From: Planctomycetota bacterium
GTDB taxonomy: Bacteria > Planctomycetota > UBA8742 > UBA2392
Length of the DNA stretch: 57,086 nucleotides
Direction: 5' to 3'
Assembly (NCBI GenBank): GCA_019912315.1
Contig: JAIOJA010000073.1
Span: 1-57,086 of the forward strand
In this document: in pieces, positions 23,956-35,514 of the stretch
How positions within the stretch are numbered: position 1 is the first letter of the stretch
Layout: every line of letters starts with the position of its first letter
The notes under the pieces: generated by a model
Database searches by the model: none
Told to the model about the DNA's origin: nothing
What the model saw: the letters and a program-made list of their open reading frames with translations, nothing else
Translations under genes and position numbers: made by a program

Positions 23956-26069
23956 CAATCGCGCTGCTGCTTTCCGTGCCGCTCTTCGCGCAGGACAACG
24001 CGAAGGTGGATAAGCTGATCGGTGATCTTGCCAGCGATGACTGGGGCACCCGCGAGCGCGCCAGTCGCCAGCTTGTCGGCATCGGTGATGACGCCAAGCC
24101 GGGGTTGCGCGCGGCGCTTGGACACGACGACCCGGAAGTGCGTGTGCGGGCCAGTAACGCGCTGATCACAATCGGTGAGGACTTCGCATACGCGGTCGAG
24201 TGCGCGATCGCGGAATCGGAGCATCTGAACGATCACGGGCGGGCGGCCCTCTTCAACCTGTTTCGCATCGACGATCCCAAAATCCTGCGCGAACTAAACC
24301 AGCGCGAAATGCAGCCCATGTGGCGCGGCTGGAGCGAGCAGGTCAGCATCATGGCGCCACCGGTCATCGCCATGGCGCGCGTGCAGGCCCTGTCGGGGGT
24401 ACGCATCCTGGTCGCTGACGATGCGCGCAAAAGCTTTCAGCGCGTCATGGAAACGCCGATGGCCAACATTGTCCTGAACGGCGAAGTCGAGCAGGTGGTG
24501 TTTCTGCGCGACGCGCTGCAGCGCTTTTTCCAGGTCAGTCTCGGTGCGGTCCCGCCCGACGAGCAACTGCTGCCGCGCCCTCTGCGCATCGGGCGCACGA
24601 ACTTTCTGTACATCACCACGGGGGGCGGTGCCGGCGGACTCGCGCGTCGCTGTGGTGACCAGTTGATTGGCGACCTGTTGAAAGGTGGCGATGACGCTGT
24701 ACGCGCGGCTGTGTTGTTGGCCGAAGGTGCAAGTACGGACAGCAAAACCGCTGACAGTATTCGCGAGCAGTTTGTCAACAAACCCGAGCTTGCGCGCCTC
24801 ATGTGGCTCGCGATCGCCCTGGGCGCCGACGACGCGGTTAATGATGCCGTGCGGAAGCGTCAGCACGAGGACGCGCTGACGTTGCTCAAATCCCGCGACT
24901 GGACGGTCATGGAGCAAGGCGCCAGGTATCTCGCGTGCCTGTCCGACGAGGCCCGTGGCTATGTACTGAGCCCCGTGATCGCGGAATCGGGCGACACCCT
25001 CGAGCTCATGTCGGCGATCTGGATCGCCCGCGGCGCGAAGCTGGAGGCGGTGGCCAGGGCGCGGGTCGGAACGCTGGTCAGCAGCAAAGATGACGTGCTT
25101 GCCGCCACCAGCGCCCGCTGGTTCGCGGGGGCCGAGGATGTCACCGACGCCGAACTGGAGACCATCTGGCAGGCCGGCGAGTTTCAGCCTCTGGACAGCG
25201 CGTTCTTCGAGGCGGCCCTTGAGTTAGTGCGCCGCCCGGACGTGGCTGACAGGCTGGTGGACAACGCCCGGAAGTCCCTGGCCGGGATTTTTGACGTGAA
25301 GGTGTCGCGCCACGCGCTGGCGGCGTCGGTGCTGATCGGACGTGCGACCGCCGATGATCTGGCAATCGCGCTGGACAAACTGACCGGGGCGCGCAACGCG
25401 CCGCGATTGGCCGACCAGATGGCGGAGCTGTTTCGGGGTTGCAAGACGCTGACCCAGGCGGGCATGGAGAAGTTTCAGCAGCGCCTGTTTGACAGCGATG
25501 CGAATGTCCGGCGGGTGTACATGGAGGCCCTGCGCCGCTGTGACAAGAGCTTGCAGCCCGAAGTCGCGCGCGGCGCCGTGGACAGAAAACGGGGCGAGTT
25601 TGAACCGGCCGAGTTGCCCAAGCAGTTCCAAGCCCCAAGGCTGTCATTGATGGGCATTCTTGCCGGCACGGGTGACATGGAAGCGCTGGATGAATTGACC
25701 AAGGCTGTCGCCGGGGATGACGCGGAACTCGCGAAGGCTGCGGGGGCCGCCTATGCGGACGCCTTTGCCGGCAACGCGCTGTTTGCCGCGCTCGAAGAGC
25801 TGAATTCGAACCAGGACGCCACGCACGCCGGGCTCGCGGCGCTTGAGGGCTACATGGAAATCTGCCGCCGCGCCGCGCGGGCGAAAGACCGGGTACTGTT
25901 CCGCAAGGCCTACGGCGTTGCCATCAACATGCAACTCCTGAACCAGAACTGGAACCTGCGCCAGGAGTTGATGCAGATGCAGGGCGGCATCAGCAGCGGC
26001 GACACCGGCGCGAAGAAGGTGAGGCCCCTGCCGAAAGACCCGGCGCTGAAGCAACTCAAGGTCGAGTGA
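23934..26069 (+). CDS. Exported HEAT-repeat protein, 711 residues
   Basis: MPRLAVLTIALLLSVPLFAQ is a Sec signal peptide. Directly after it come HEAT-type repeats (SDDWGTRERASRQLVGIGDD, then HDDPEVRVRASNALITIG), and further helical-repeat segments follow to the C-terminus (DANVRRVYMEALRRC and others). No enzymatic motif is visible. It is probably a periplasmic scaffold or protein-binding solenoid. It overlaps hutI by 22 bases, so it is co-transcribed; a metabolic link is not obvious. Its stop (TGA) abuts the stop of the convergent nth gene with no base between. Confidence 0.78.
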   Translation: MPRLAVLTIALLLSVPLFAQDNAKVDKLIGDLASDDWGTRERASRQLVGIGDDAKPGLRAALGHDDPEVRVRASNALITIGEDFAYAVECAIAESEHLNDHGRAALFNLFRIDDPKILRELNQREMQPMWRGWSEQVSIMAPPVIAMARVQALSGVRILVADDARKSFQRVMETPMANIVLNGEVEQVVFLRDALQRFFQVSLGAVPPDEQLLPRPLRIGRTNFLYITTGGGAGGLARRCGDQLIGDLLKGGDDAVRAAVLLAEGASTDSKTADSIREQFVNKPELARLMWLAIALGADDAVNDAVRKRQHEDALTLLKSRDWTVMEQGARYLACLSDEARGYVLSPVIAESGDTLELMSAIWIARGAKLEAVARARVGTLVSSKDDVLAATSARWFAGAEDVTDAELETIWQAGEFQPLDSAFFEAALELVRRPDVADRLVDNARKSLAGIFDVKVSRHALAASVLIGRATADDLAIALDKLTGARNAPRLADQMAELFRGCKTLTQAGMEKFQQRLFDSDANVRRVYMEALRRCDKSLQPEVARGAVDRKRGEFEPAELPKQFQAPRLSLMGILAGTGDMEALDELTKAVAGDDAELAKAAGAAYADAFAGNALFAALEELNSNQDATHAGLAALEGYMEICRRAARAKDRVLFRKAYGVAINMQLLNQNWNLRQELMQMQGGISSGDTGAKKVRPLPKDPALKQLKVE

Positions 26070-26915
26070 TCAGGCAAACACTTTCGCGCTGGGGCAGAGC
26101 CTGCGCAGGAAGCAGTCGCCGCACGTCGGTGATTTGGCCGTGCACACCGTGCGCCCGAAGGTCAGCAGGTTGTGGTGCAGTGCGAAGGCGCGGCCCTTAG
26201 GGATCATGTCTTTGATCAGGGCAAACGTTTTGTCGCGGTTGGTCTTGGTGTCGACGATTCCCAGACGATTGATCACACGATGCACGTGGGTGTCCACGGG
26301 GCAGAGGTCTGCGCCCAGGGCCTCGATGAGTGTCACGCTGACTGTCTTCACGCCGATGCCCTTAATCGCGCTCAGCATCTCGACCGTGCCCGCTTCGCCA
26401 TGCTGATCCAGCACGGGCTCAAGCGCGAATTCGCCGACGTCGTCACGCAGCCAGTGAAGCAAGCTGAGAATCGCCCCGGACTTGCTGTCCGGCAGCCCGG
26501 CCGCGCGGATCGCGTCGGCAATTTTGCGCTGTGGCAACTCGGCGACGCGCACCCAGTCAGGCGGCTCGACGGCCTTGGCGGCGTCTGAGAGTCGAATCGC
26601 AACCTTGTCCACATTGCCGGCGGCGTCGCGAGGCAGGGCGCTCGCGTCCTTGCCGGACTTGTGTTTGGCGGGATAGAGGCGCGCCAGGTTTTCGTAGCCG
26701 CGCAGGGCGTTCGGGTCGGTGGTGTTCTGGCTGAGAATGGTCAGGACCAGCACTTCCAGCGCGTTTTTCTTGCCGTCCCAGACAGGCACGCCAAGATTCG
26801 CATCCAGCAGGTCAATGGATTTGATCAAGCGCTTGCGCAGGTCTTTGATAGGACGCGCGGCTTCTTCGCGTTGGGCAACGCCTTTACGTTTGAGCTTGTC
26901 GAATCTCGCGGGCAT
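26070..26915 (-). CDS. nth: Endonuclease III (base-excision DNA glycosylase/AP lyase) with N-terminal extension
   Basis: A 281-residue HhH-GPD DNA glycosylase that removes oxidised pyrimidines. The helix-hairpin-helix is IKGIGVKTVSV with the catalytic Lys; the catalytic Asp is in PVDTHVHRVINRLG. A 4Fe-4S cluster is indicated by C-x6-C-x2-C-x5-C (CTAKSPTCGDCFLRRLC) at the C-terminus. E. coli Nth has 211 residues; the extra length here is a basic, helical N-terminal part of about 40 residues (LKRKGVAQREEAARPIKDLR) and an insertion (KHKSGKDASALPRDAAGN). The gene lies downstream of nfo on the same strand, giving two base-excision-repair genes side by side. Confidence 0.93.
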   Translation of the reverse strand: MPARFDKLKRKGVAQREEAARPIKDLRKRLIKSIDLLDANLGVPVWDGKKNALEVLVLTILSQNTTDPNALRGYENLARLYPAKHKSGKDASALPRDAAGNVDKVAIRLSDAAKAVEPPDWVRVAELPQRKIADAIRAAGLPDSKSGAILSLLHWLRDDVGEFALEPVLDQHGEAGTVEMLSAIKGIGVKTVSVTLIEALGADLCPVDTHVHRVINRLGIVDTKTNRDKTFALIKDMIPKGRAFALHHNLLTFGRTVCTAKSPTCGDCFLRRLCPSAKVFA

Positions 26916-26997
26916 GGGGGAAAGCTAGGAACAAGAGCCCGGAGCGCAAGATTGTGCAGCAATGGTCGCGCAGCGACGGGTAGATCTCCCGCAAGAA

Positions 26998-27153
26998 TTA
27001 GGCTGATGGAGTAACACACTGATTGGTTGGTGGTTTGTCCTTCTCCGCACATCCACCGGTCGCTCGCGCTCCCGACTCTTGTTCACTGTCATCCTCGTCA
27101 TGCACTAGCGGCGACAGCAAAGCGGACAGCATGGCGTAGCGCAGTGTGGTCAT
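26998..27153 (-). CDS. Possible small protein, 51 residues
   Basis: A short frame opens 25 bases downstream of nfo with ATG preceded by GGAGG at a good distance (GTGGAGGATGCC). It encodes a short Leu-rich start (MTTLRYAMLSALLSPLVH) followed by an acidic then polar end with two Cys. Codon use is less GC3-biased than in the neighbours. I know no relative. The spacing in the repair operon and the good ribosome site are the only support; it may be spurious. Confidence 0.35.
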   Translation of the reverse strand: MTTLRYAMLSALLSPLVHDEDDSEQESGARATGGCAEKDKPPTNQCVTPSA

Positions 27154-27178
27154 GGCATCCTCCACACTGTGGTTGGGA

Positions 27179-28027
27179 CTAGGCGTCGCGGAATTTCAGC
27201 AATTTCGTGAGGTCTGCCGCGTGCCCGCCGTGGGTTTCCATGGGGGTTTCGAGCGCGCCGATGCAGTGGTCGAAGCGTTTGTCGTTGACCAGCATTTGGA
27301 AACACTTCAGGCCGATGTGCCCGTGGCCGAGATTTTCATGACGATCTACGCGACGGGCCAACTCGACTTTGCTGTCGTTGATGTGAAACGCTCGCAGGTA
27401 CTTCTTGATGCCGACGACCTTGTCGTACTCGTCGAAGGTTTTCTCGTAGGCCTTCTCCGTGCGCTCGTCGTAGCCGGCTGCGAAGGCGTGGCAGGTATCA
27501 AAGCACGTCGCGATCTTCAACTTGCGTTCAACGCCGTCGATAATCCGCGCGATGTGCTCAAAGCGCCAGCCGATGTTGCTGCCCTGACCGGCCGTGTTCT
27601 CGATGGCCGGCAGGCACTTGCCCTTGTAGCCGTCCAGGATTTCGTTGAGCGCGTCCGCCACCCGGTCGCAGCATTCGTCGTCGGTCATCTGCTTGAGGTG
27701 CGCACCGGGGTGGAACACCAGCACTTCGGCGCCGAGGCGGTTAGCGCGGTCGAGTTCATCGACAAACGCGTCAATACTGCGCAGCCACTTGGCGTCATCC
27801 GGCGAGCCCAGGTTGATCAGATAGCTGTCGTGAATGAAGAAGCGCGCAATGCCGGTGCGTGAAATGGCCGCCTTGAAGTCATCAACATCGGAATCCTTCA
27901 GCGGCTTCGTCTTCCACTGCTGCTGGTTCTTGCTGAAGATTTGAACCGTCTCACAGCCAATCTCCTCGCCACGCTCAAGCGCTTTGTAGAGACCACCAGA
28001 GATCGATGTGTGTGCGCCTAGCAGCAT
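27179..28027 (-). CDS. nfo: Endonuclease IV (AP endonuclease)
   Basis: A 282-residue TIM-barrel, three-metal AP endonuclease that cuts DNA 5' of abasic sites. The start LLGAHTSISGGLYKALERG is typical, as are QIFSKNQQQW, FHPGAH, IENTAGQGSNIGW, TCFDTCHAFAAGYD, FHINDSK and HENLGHGHIG, which hold the metal-binding His, Glu and Asp residues. The length is close to the E. coli enzyme (285). It follows a lipoprotein gene by 4 bases and precedes nth, consistent with a repair-related transcript. Confidence 0.96.
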   Translation of the reverse strand: MLLGAHTSISGGLYKALERGEEIGCETVQIFSKNQQQWKTKPLKDSDVDDFKAAISRTGIARFFIHDSYLINLGSPDDAKWLRSIDAFVDELDRANRLGAEVLVFHPGAHLKQMTDDECCDRVADALNEILDGYKGKCLPAIENTAGQGSNIGWRFEHIARIIDGVERKLKIATCFDTCHAFAAGYDERTEKAYEKTFDEYDKVVGIKKYLRAFHINDSKVELARRVDRHENLGHGHIGLKCFQMLVNDKRFDHCIGALETPMETHGGHAADLTKLLKFRDA

Positions 28028-28031
28028 TGGG

Positions 28032-28505
28032 CTATTCAGGTCTCCTCGGAATCCCTACGTAGCCGTTGTATGTCGTCTGGCCCGTAGCGCTTTCCGGAGC
28101 GACTTCCCTGCCTTTCAAGGGGTAGTCGATACGGATCAGGCTACCTGGGGGGTGAAGTTCCTCGTAGGAGACCTCTGGAAGCCCGTCAGGCCAGCCAATC
28201 GACGCGCCATGTTCCCACATCCAGCGCGGAAGCTGCACTTTGCCATCCTTCACGTTTTCGGCGGCGGCCGGTTCAATGACGAGTAGCAAGTCACGGACTA
28301 GTTCACCCTCGAACTCGAACTCGAACTCGATTCTGCACGCCAAGGGATGTATCCACTCGACAATCAGAGCCTGATCAGGTGCATACAAATCGGGTCTGGG
28401 GTTGGGTGATCGGCCTTTGCCCACGCGATACGTCCAACTCGAACAGGCGCAAGCGAGAAGCAGCGCGGTCAGGCATACTGTCCGCTTTGTCCAACGTGGT
28501 AACAC
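28032..28505 (-). CDS. Putative lipoprotein, 157 residues
   Basis: The chain starts with a basic N-region, a hydrophobic stretch and a lipobox-like LLLACACSS, so it is probably a lipoprotein. The mature part is unfamiliar, with an unusual EFEFEFEGE run and a Pro/Trp-rich middle (PRWMWEHGASIGWPDGLP). The start is GTG, supported by GAGGG eleven to fifteen bases upstream. It lies between carB and nfo on the same strand, only 4 bases before nfo, so it is co-transcribed with repair genes despite being an envelope protein. Confidence 0.7.
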   Translation of the reverse strand: MLPRWTKRTVCLTALLLACACSSWTYRVGKGRSPNPRPDLYAPDQALIVEWIHPLACRIEFEFEFEGELVRDLLLVIEPAAAENVKDGKVQLPRWMWEHGASIGWPDGLPEVSYEELHPPGSLIRIDYPLKGREVAPESATGQTTYNGYVGIPRRPE

Positions 28506-28568
28506 TTGCTGCCCTCAAAACGCGGTGCAAACAGTGCCGAACTCGTCGTCTCGCCTGTGGTATGTGAC

Positions 28569-31793
<3,225 letters not shown>

Positions 31794-31853
31794 CTAGGTC
31801 TCGTGTTGTCTTCCAACTACCTACATTTCGCTGAAGGGCTTAGGGCGTTGGGC

Positions 31854-32258
31854 CTAGGGGTGCTGCTTGCGCCCTTTTACTTCCTTCTTCTCAAGTGAAT
31901 TGATCAATGCATTTAACATTCGCGCCGCAGGTTCAAGGGACGACATTAGCGAGTTCGCGCGCTTCTTTGCGATGTAGTTCCTCCGCCCGAATAGCTCCAG
32001 GAAGGTGATTGTCTCCGCGAGCGAACCTCGGGCGATGTAGAGATGCTTCAAGTAGTTCCGGGTGGAGCCGCTGGCGTGTCCTTCCGCGATATTTGCGGGT
32101 ATGGAGGTCGATGAGGCTTCAAGCTGGCCTGCCAGACGGAAATTCTTCGAAATCGGTTCCTCATCACAAGCTGCGAGAATTTCATCAGCAACGTCCATGG
32201 CCGCCTGCCAAACGCGCAAGTCCCGAAAGCTGTTGATCTCGTAGTTCCCGCTGGTCAT
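31854..32258 (-). CDS. Four-helix-bundle protein, S23/23S-rRNA intervening-sequence family
   Basis: A 134-residue protein of the S23 (avd-like) four-helix family. The landmarks are INSFRDLRVWQAAMDVADEI, SKNFRLAGQLEASSTSIPAN, NIAEGHASGSTRNYLKHLYI and LAETITFLELFGRRNYI. Relatives were first found in intervening sequences of 23S rRNA genes and, as avd, beside diversity-generating reverse transcriptases; most free-standing copies have no known role. No reverse transcriptase is near. The gene looks less GC-rich than its neighbours and is bordered on both sides by short word repeats (31838-31860 and 32255-32300), which hints at an inserted segment between acpS and carB. Confidence 0.88.
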   Translation of the reverse strand: MTSGNYEINSFRDLRVWQAAMDVADEILAACDEEPISKNFRLAGQLEASSTSIPANIAEGHASGSTRNYLKHLYIARGSLAETITFLELFGRRNYIAKKRANSLMSSLEPAARMLNALINSLEKKEVKGRKQHP

Positions 32259-32288
32259 CGCAATTCCCCAAGCCCAAGGCCCCAGGCC

Positions 32289-32675
32289 CTAAGCCCGCCC
32301 CTCTATGACCACTGTCGCCATCGCGTACTCTCTTGCGTGGCTGATGGATATCCAAAGAACCGACGGGCCGAGCCCGTCGAGAACTGCCTTGGCTTCGCCG
32401 GTGATTTCGAGGGTCGGCTTGCCGTCCTCGTTGTTGGTCACGCCGATCTGGTTGAAGCCGACGCCTTTGGCCCAGCCGGTGCCGATCGCCTTCATGAAGG
32501 CTTCCTTGGCGGAAAAGCGGGCGGCGAAGTGAATGTGCGGGCGGGCCTTGCCGCGGCAGTATTCGATTTCAGTGGGAGTGAATACGCGGGCCAGGAACTC
32601 CTCTCGTTTATCCTTGAGGAGTTTTTCGATGCGGGCAACTTCGACGATGTCAGTGCCTAAACCGAGTATGGCCAT
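32289..32675 (-). CDS. acpS: Holo-[acyl-carrier-protein] synthase
   Basis: A 128-residue AcpS that transfers 4'-phosphopantetheine from CoA to acyl carrier protein. ILGLGTDIVEVARIEKLL holds the metal-binding Asp, and ARFSAKEAFMKAIGTG holds the second acidic residue and the lysine; WISISHAREYAMATVV forms the C-terminal strands. The length matches the family. The start is put at MAILGLGTDIV; the ORF extends six codons upstream. The next gene downstream is the S23-type gene. Confidence 0.95.
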   Translation of the reverse strand: MAILGLGTDIVEVARIEKLLKDKREEFLARVFTPTEIEYCRGKARPHIHFAARFSAKEAFMKAIGTGWAKGVGFNQIGVTNNEDGKPTLEITGEAKAVLDGLGPSVLWISISHAREYAMATVVIEGRA

Positions 32676-32771
32676 CCGCGTTCCCCGGCGCATTTGCGCG
32701 TTGGGGGCGGAAGGTTAGCGGGTTCCGGCGCGATTGCAACGTGTGGAAAGGCAGCTACTGGCTGCTGGTTC

Positions 32772-34493
32772 CTAGTCCTCAAAGCAGCCACGGTCGAAGC
32801 CTCCGCCCAGGGGGCGGCTGGCTCCGTCGTGGGCGGTGGTGACGCCGAGAGTGCTGTCGCCGTCGTCTCGGCCGGCGCCGGGGGCGAGACTCCAGTCGGC
32901 TGCTCCGTTGAATGTGGGTGCCGTGGTGATGCTGTTGGGGGCGCCACTGATCAGGGCTTGCCATTGGGGCAGGGTGTAGCTTTGGCTGGTGTCGTCGTTG
33001 ACGAAGATTGGCCAGGCGTCAACGCTGCGGCAGATGTTGTAGTCGGCGGTGGTGCCGCTGAGTGAATCGCTACTCCAGGAAATCGCCCCGCGTCGGCCGC
33101 CTATAAAAACGTTGTTCTTGATGTCGTTGCCGGTGCTGCCGTTCAGCATGATCAGGCAAAAGCGCCCGACGCCCGTCTGAAACACGACCGTGTTGTGGTA
33201 AATGCGGTTGTTCATGCTGCCGTAGGCGCTGCTGAAACCGTCGTCCCAGAGCGCGATGCCGCTTTGGTTCAGATTGTTCACGACCAGGTTGTTGCGAATG
33301 TCGCAGTTGCGGATGCTGGCGAAGTTCAGGCCGGCCGCGCCGTTGGCCCCGTTGCCGATGCACCAGTTGTTTTCGATGAAGCTGTCTACCGTGATGCCGT
33401 CGCCGCGGGTGCCGAAGGCGGCGTTCTGCTGGGCCGGATCGCTGTTGATCTGGATGCCGCTGGCGTTGTTGTCGTGGCAGTAGTTGCCGCGTATGTGCAC
33501 GCGGTCGCCGGAGTTGCTGAAGTAAATGCCGTGCTCGGTGCCGCTGTCGTGGCACTCGTTGCCTTCGAGTACGAGATCGTCAGAGTAATCGGTAAAGATG
33601 CCCCATGTCCCGCCGTTGCCGAACACGCCACCCTGGATGGTGACGTTGAAACTCTCGGTCACGCGGCAGCCTGCGCGGTAGGCATTGAGTGTGCGCAGTC
33701 CGTGAATGATCACGTAGTGGCAGTCGTAGATTTTGATGGCGTCGCGGTTGTCCGGCGCCGTGCTGCTGCTGGTGCCGCTGTTGATGATCGCGCCCATACC
33801 TGACGCACGAAAAATGATCGGCATGCCGCTGGTGCCGATCACGCTGCTGAGTGTGAAGCGCGAGTAACTGCCATCGGCGACTTCGACGATGTCGCCGGCC
33901 TGCACCTGGTTGGCTGCGTGCTGGAGAGAGCGCCAGGGCGCCCCGGGTGATGTGCCGGTGTTGGTGTCGCTGGCGGTGGTGCTGTCATCGACGTAGTAGG
34001 TCGCCACGCCGCCGGGCGCCGGCGGCACGAACGGCGCCTGGCCACCGCCCGCGCTGGGCGTGGTGACCGCGAAGCCTGTGCTGACAGCATCTGTCAGCCC
34101 GGGTGCCGTAAATGTCAAAGAGTAGCCCGTGCCGGCCAGGTCGATGCTGAGCCCGGTGAAGCTGACCACGCCGTTGAAGGCAGTGCCGGTCAGGGTGCCC
34201 GAAAGTACTGCGCCGCCTGTGCCGGTTGCAGCGGTGATCGCGACGGCCACCTGCGTAGTATTGTCCGTAGTCACGCGCTGGTTGGCCGCGTCCCGTACTT
34301 CCACGCGTGGCTGCGCGGCGAAGGCGTTGCCTGTCGTTGCACCGGCTGGCTGCTGGATCACGGCCAGCGCTGCAGGCGACCCCGGCGGGTTGGAGCTGCT
34401 GCTCCCGCTCCCGCCGGAACCGCTCCCGCCAGCGCAGCCCCAGAGTGTGCAGGCAATCAACACAAGTGCAAACGCAGCAATTTGCTTCGCCAT
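32772..34493 (-). CDS. Lipoprotein with N-terminal Ig-like domain and right-handed parallel beta-helix
   Basis: A 573-residue secreted protein. Lipobox LWGCAGG (Cys20) is followed by a Gly/Ser linker, then a bacterial Ig-like domain (about 42-145, ALAVIQQPAGATTGNAFAAQ to TGYSLTFTAPG). From TYYVDDSTTASDTNTGTSPG to the end lies a parallel beta-helix of the pectate-lyase-like kind with repeated RNN/EGN/NNL turns (ENNWCIGNGA, RNNLVVNNLNQSG). The final GGGFDRGCFED is common at the end of such proteins. Relatives bind or cleave polysaccharides, but no catalytic residues can be assigned. It ends next to acpS, on the same strand and 96 bases upstream of it. Confidence 0.88.
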   Translation of the reverse strand: MAKQIAAFALVLIACTLWGCAGGSGSGGSGSSSSNPPGSPAALAVIQQPAGATTGNAFAAQPRVEVRDAANQRVTTDNTTQVAVAITAATGTGGAVLSGTLTGTAFNGVVSFTGLSIDLAGTGYSLTFTAPGLTDAVSTGFAVTTPSAGGGQAPFVPPAPGGVATYYVDDSTTASDTNTGTSPGAPWRSLQHAANQVQAGDIVEVADGSYSRFTLSSVIGTSGMPIIFRASGMGAIINSGTSSSTAPDNRDAIKIYDCHYVIIHGLRTLNAYRAGCRVTESFNVTIQGGVFGNGGTWGIFTDYSDDLVLEGNECHDSGTEHGIYFSNSGDRVHIRGNYCHDNNASGIQINSDPAQQNAAFGTRGDGITVDSFIENNWCIGNGANGAAGLNFASIRNCDIRNNLVVNNLNQSGIALWDDGFSSAYGSMNNRIYHNTVVFQTGVGRFCLIMLNGSTGNDIKNNVFIGGRRGAISWSSDSLSGTTADYNICRSVDAWPIFVNDDTSQSYTLPQWQALISGAPNSITTAPTFNGAADWSLAPGAGRDDGDSTLGVTTAHDGASRPLGGGFDRGCFED

Positions 34494-34587
34494 GGCATCC
34501 CCGTCTCAGATCGGTGTCTGGTCCGGGAATGCGGGAAGGGCCCGAATGGGGTCAGGAGAAATCAGAGAACTCGCTCAGAGAATTCGC

Positions 34588-35400
34588 TCAGAGAACTCGT
34601 GCAGACGCGTAGCCTACGACCTGGTGCATGTCGCCGCTGACCTGGCCGCTGGTGGTGTGTTCCAGCAGCTCGACCTTGCTTGCGCCAAGCGACTTGCAGG
34701 TTTCGAGCATCAGGCTGGTGGCGTGGACGCCGCACATGCTGATGTCGCGGGCGATGCAGACTTCGAGCATGCCTTCGCCGTCGTAGGCGGCGAGCTTGTC
34801 CAGTGCGAGCTGGTCTTTCGCCATGGTGGTGGCGTGGTCTTCGTAGTGGTTCATGTCGCTGCTGGCGATCACCAGCACGTCGCCATCGGTGCCGAGAATT
34901 GCTTTGGCAATGCCGGCACCGACTGACCTCACCGCCTCATATGGCCCGTGGCTGACGCTGATGATGCAGGCCTTCACGTTCGGGTTGATCACCTGCAGGA
35001 ATGGCAACACGACTTCGGCCGCGTGTTCGTTGAAGTGCGGCATGTTTGACACGTCAACACCTTCGATGCTTGCGATTGCGGCGTGCAATTTCTCGTTGAC
35101 CGGCACCTTGCCCAGCGGCGTTTCCCACTCGCGGAAGGCGGCCAGTGCGAACGGCCCGCCGCCAAGCTGGTGTTTCGTGTGAAGAATCAGCGCCGTGTCA
35201 GGCACCTCGACACTCGCCAGCGCATGCCCACACACCGCGCCGCTGTACATGTAGCCGGCGTGCGGTACCATCACACCATAGGCCTTGGCCTTTGTGGCTG
35301 CGGGCTCAGACAGATAACGCTCAATCTCCGCGCGCAGTTTTGCCGGCACGGCCGTGTAGAAGTGTCCTGCCACGTGTTGTCGTCTTAAGATTTCGTCCAT
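34588..35400 (-). CDS. MEMO1-family protein (AmmeMemoRadiSam system protein B)
   Basis: A 270-residue protein of the MEMO family, related in fold to extradiol dioxygenases. PHAGYMYSG, HFNEHAAEVVLPFLQ and VIASSDMNHYED hold the His, Asp and Glu/Cys-type residues of the putative metal site, and MCGVHATSLMLE carries the conserved Cys. In many prokaryotes the MEMO gene accompanies an AMMECR1 protein and a radical SAM enzyme; neither is visible next to it here. The chemical role of the family is unsettled. The ATG lies at the border of a tandem repeat (35401-35450), which leaves no ribosome binding site of ordinary kind. Confidence 0.9.
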   Translation of the reverse strand: MDEILRRQHVAGHFYTAVPAKLRAEIERYLSEPAATKAKAYGVMVPHAGYMYSGAVCGHALASVEVPDTALILHTKHQLGGGPFALAAFREWETPLGKVPVNEKLHAAIASIEGVDVSNMPHFNEHAAEVVLPFLQVINPNVKACIISVSHGPYEAVRSVGAGIAKAILGTDGDVLVIASSDMNHYEDHATTMAKDQLALDKLAAYDGEGMLEVCIARDISMCGVHATSLMLETCKSLGASKVELLEHTTSGQVSGDMHQVVGYASARVL

Positions 35401-35514
35401 AGGTCAGGTTACAGGTTACAGGTTACAGGCGTCAGGCGTCAGGGCTACGAGATTGAACGCCGGAGATGCAAACGCCAAAGTCCCTGAAACCCGAAACCTG
35501 CCCCTGGAACCTGA
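35401..35514. repeat. Word repeats: AGGTTAC array, AGGCGTC array and CCTGAAACC-type array
   Basis: Directly upstream of the MEMO gene stand three copies of AGGTTAC(A), then two of AGGCGTC. At the other side, up to the RDD gene stop, stands CCCTGAAACCCGAAACC with CTGCCCCTGGAACCTGAT. The second array is a drifting complement of the same CAGGTT-type word. No gene is present in these 114 bases. Confidence 0.7.

Noticed and set aside
31854..32258. Diversity-generating retroelement based on the S23/avd-like gene
   Set aside because: No reverse transcriptase and no template/variable repeat pair were found nearby.
35401..35450. Short direct repeats that could suggest a CRISPR array
   Set aside because: The unit is only 7-8 bases with no unique spacers and no cas genes are near.
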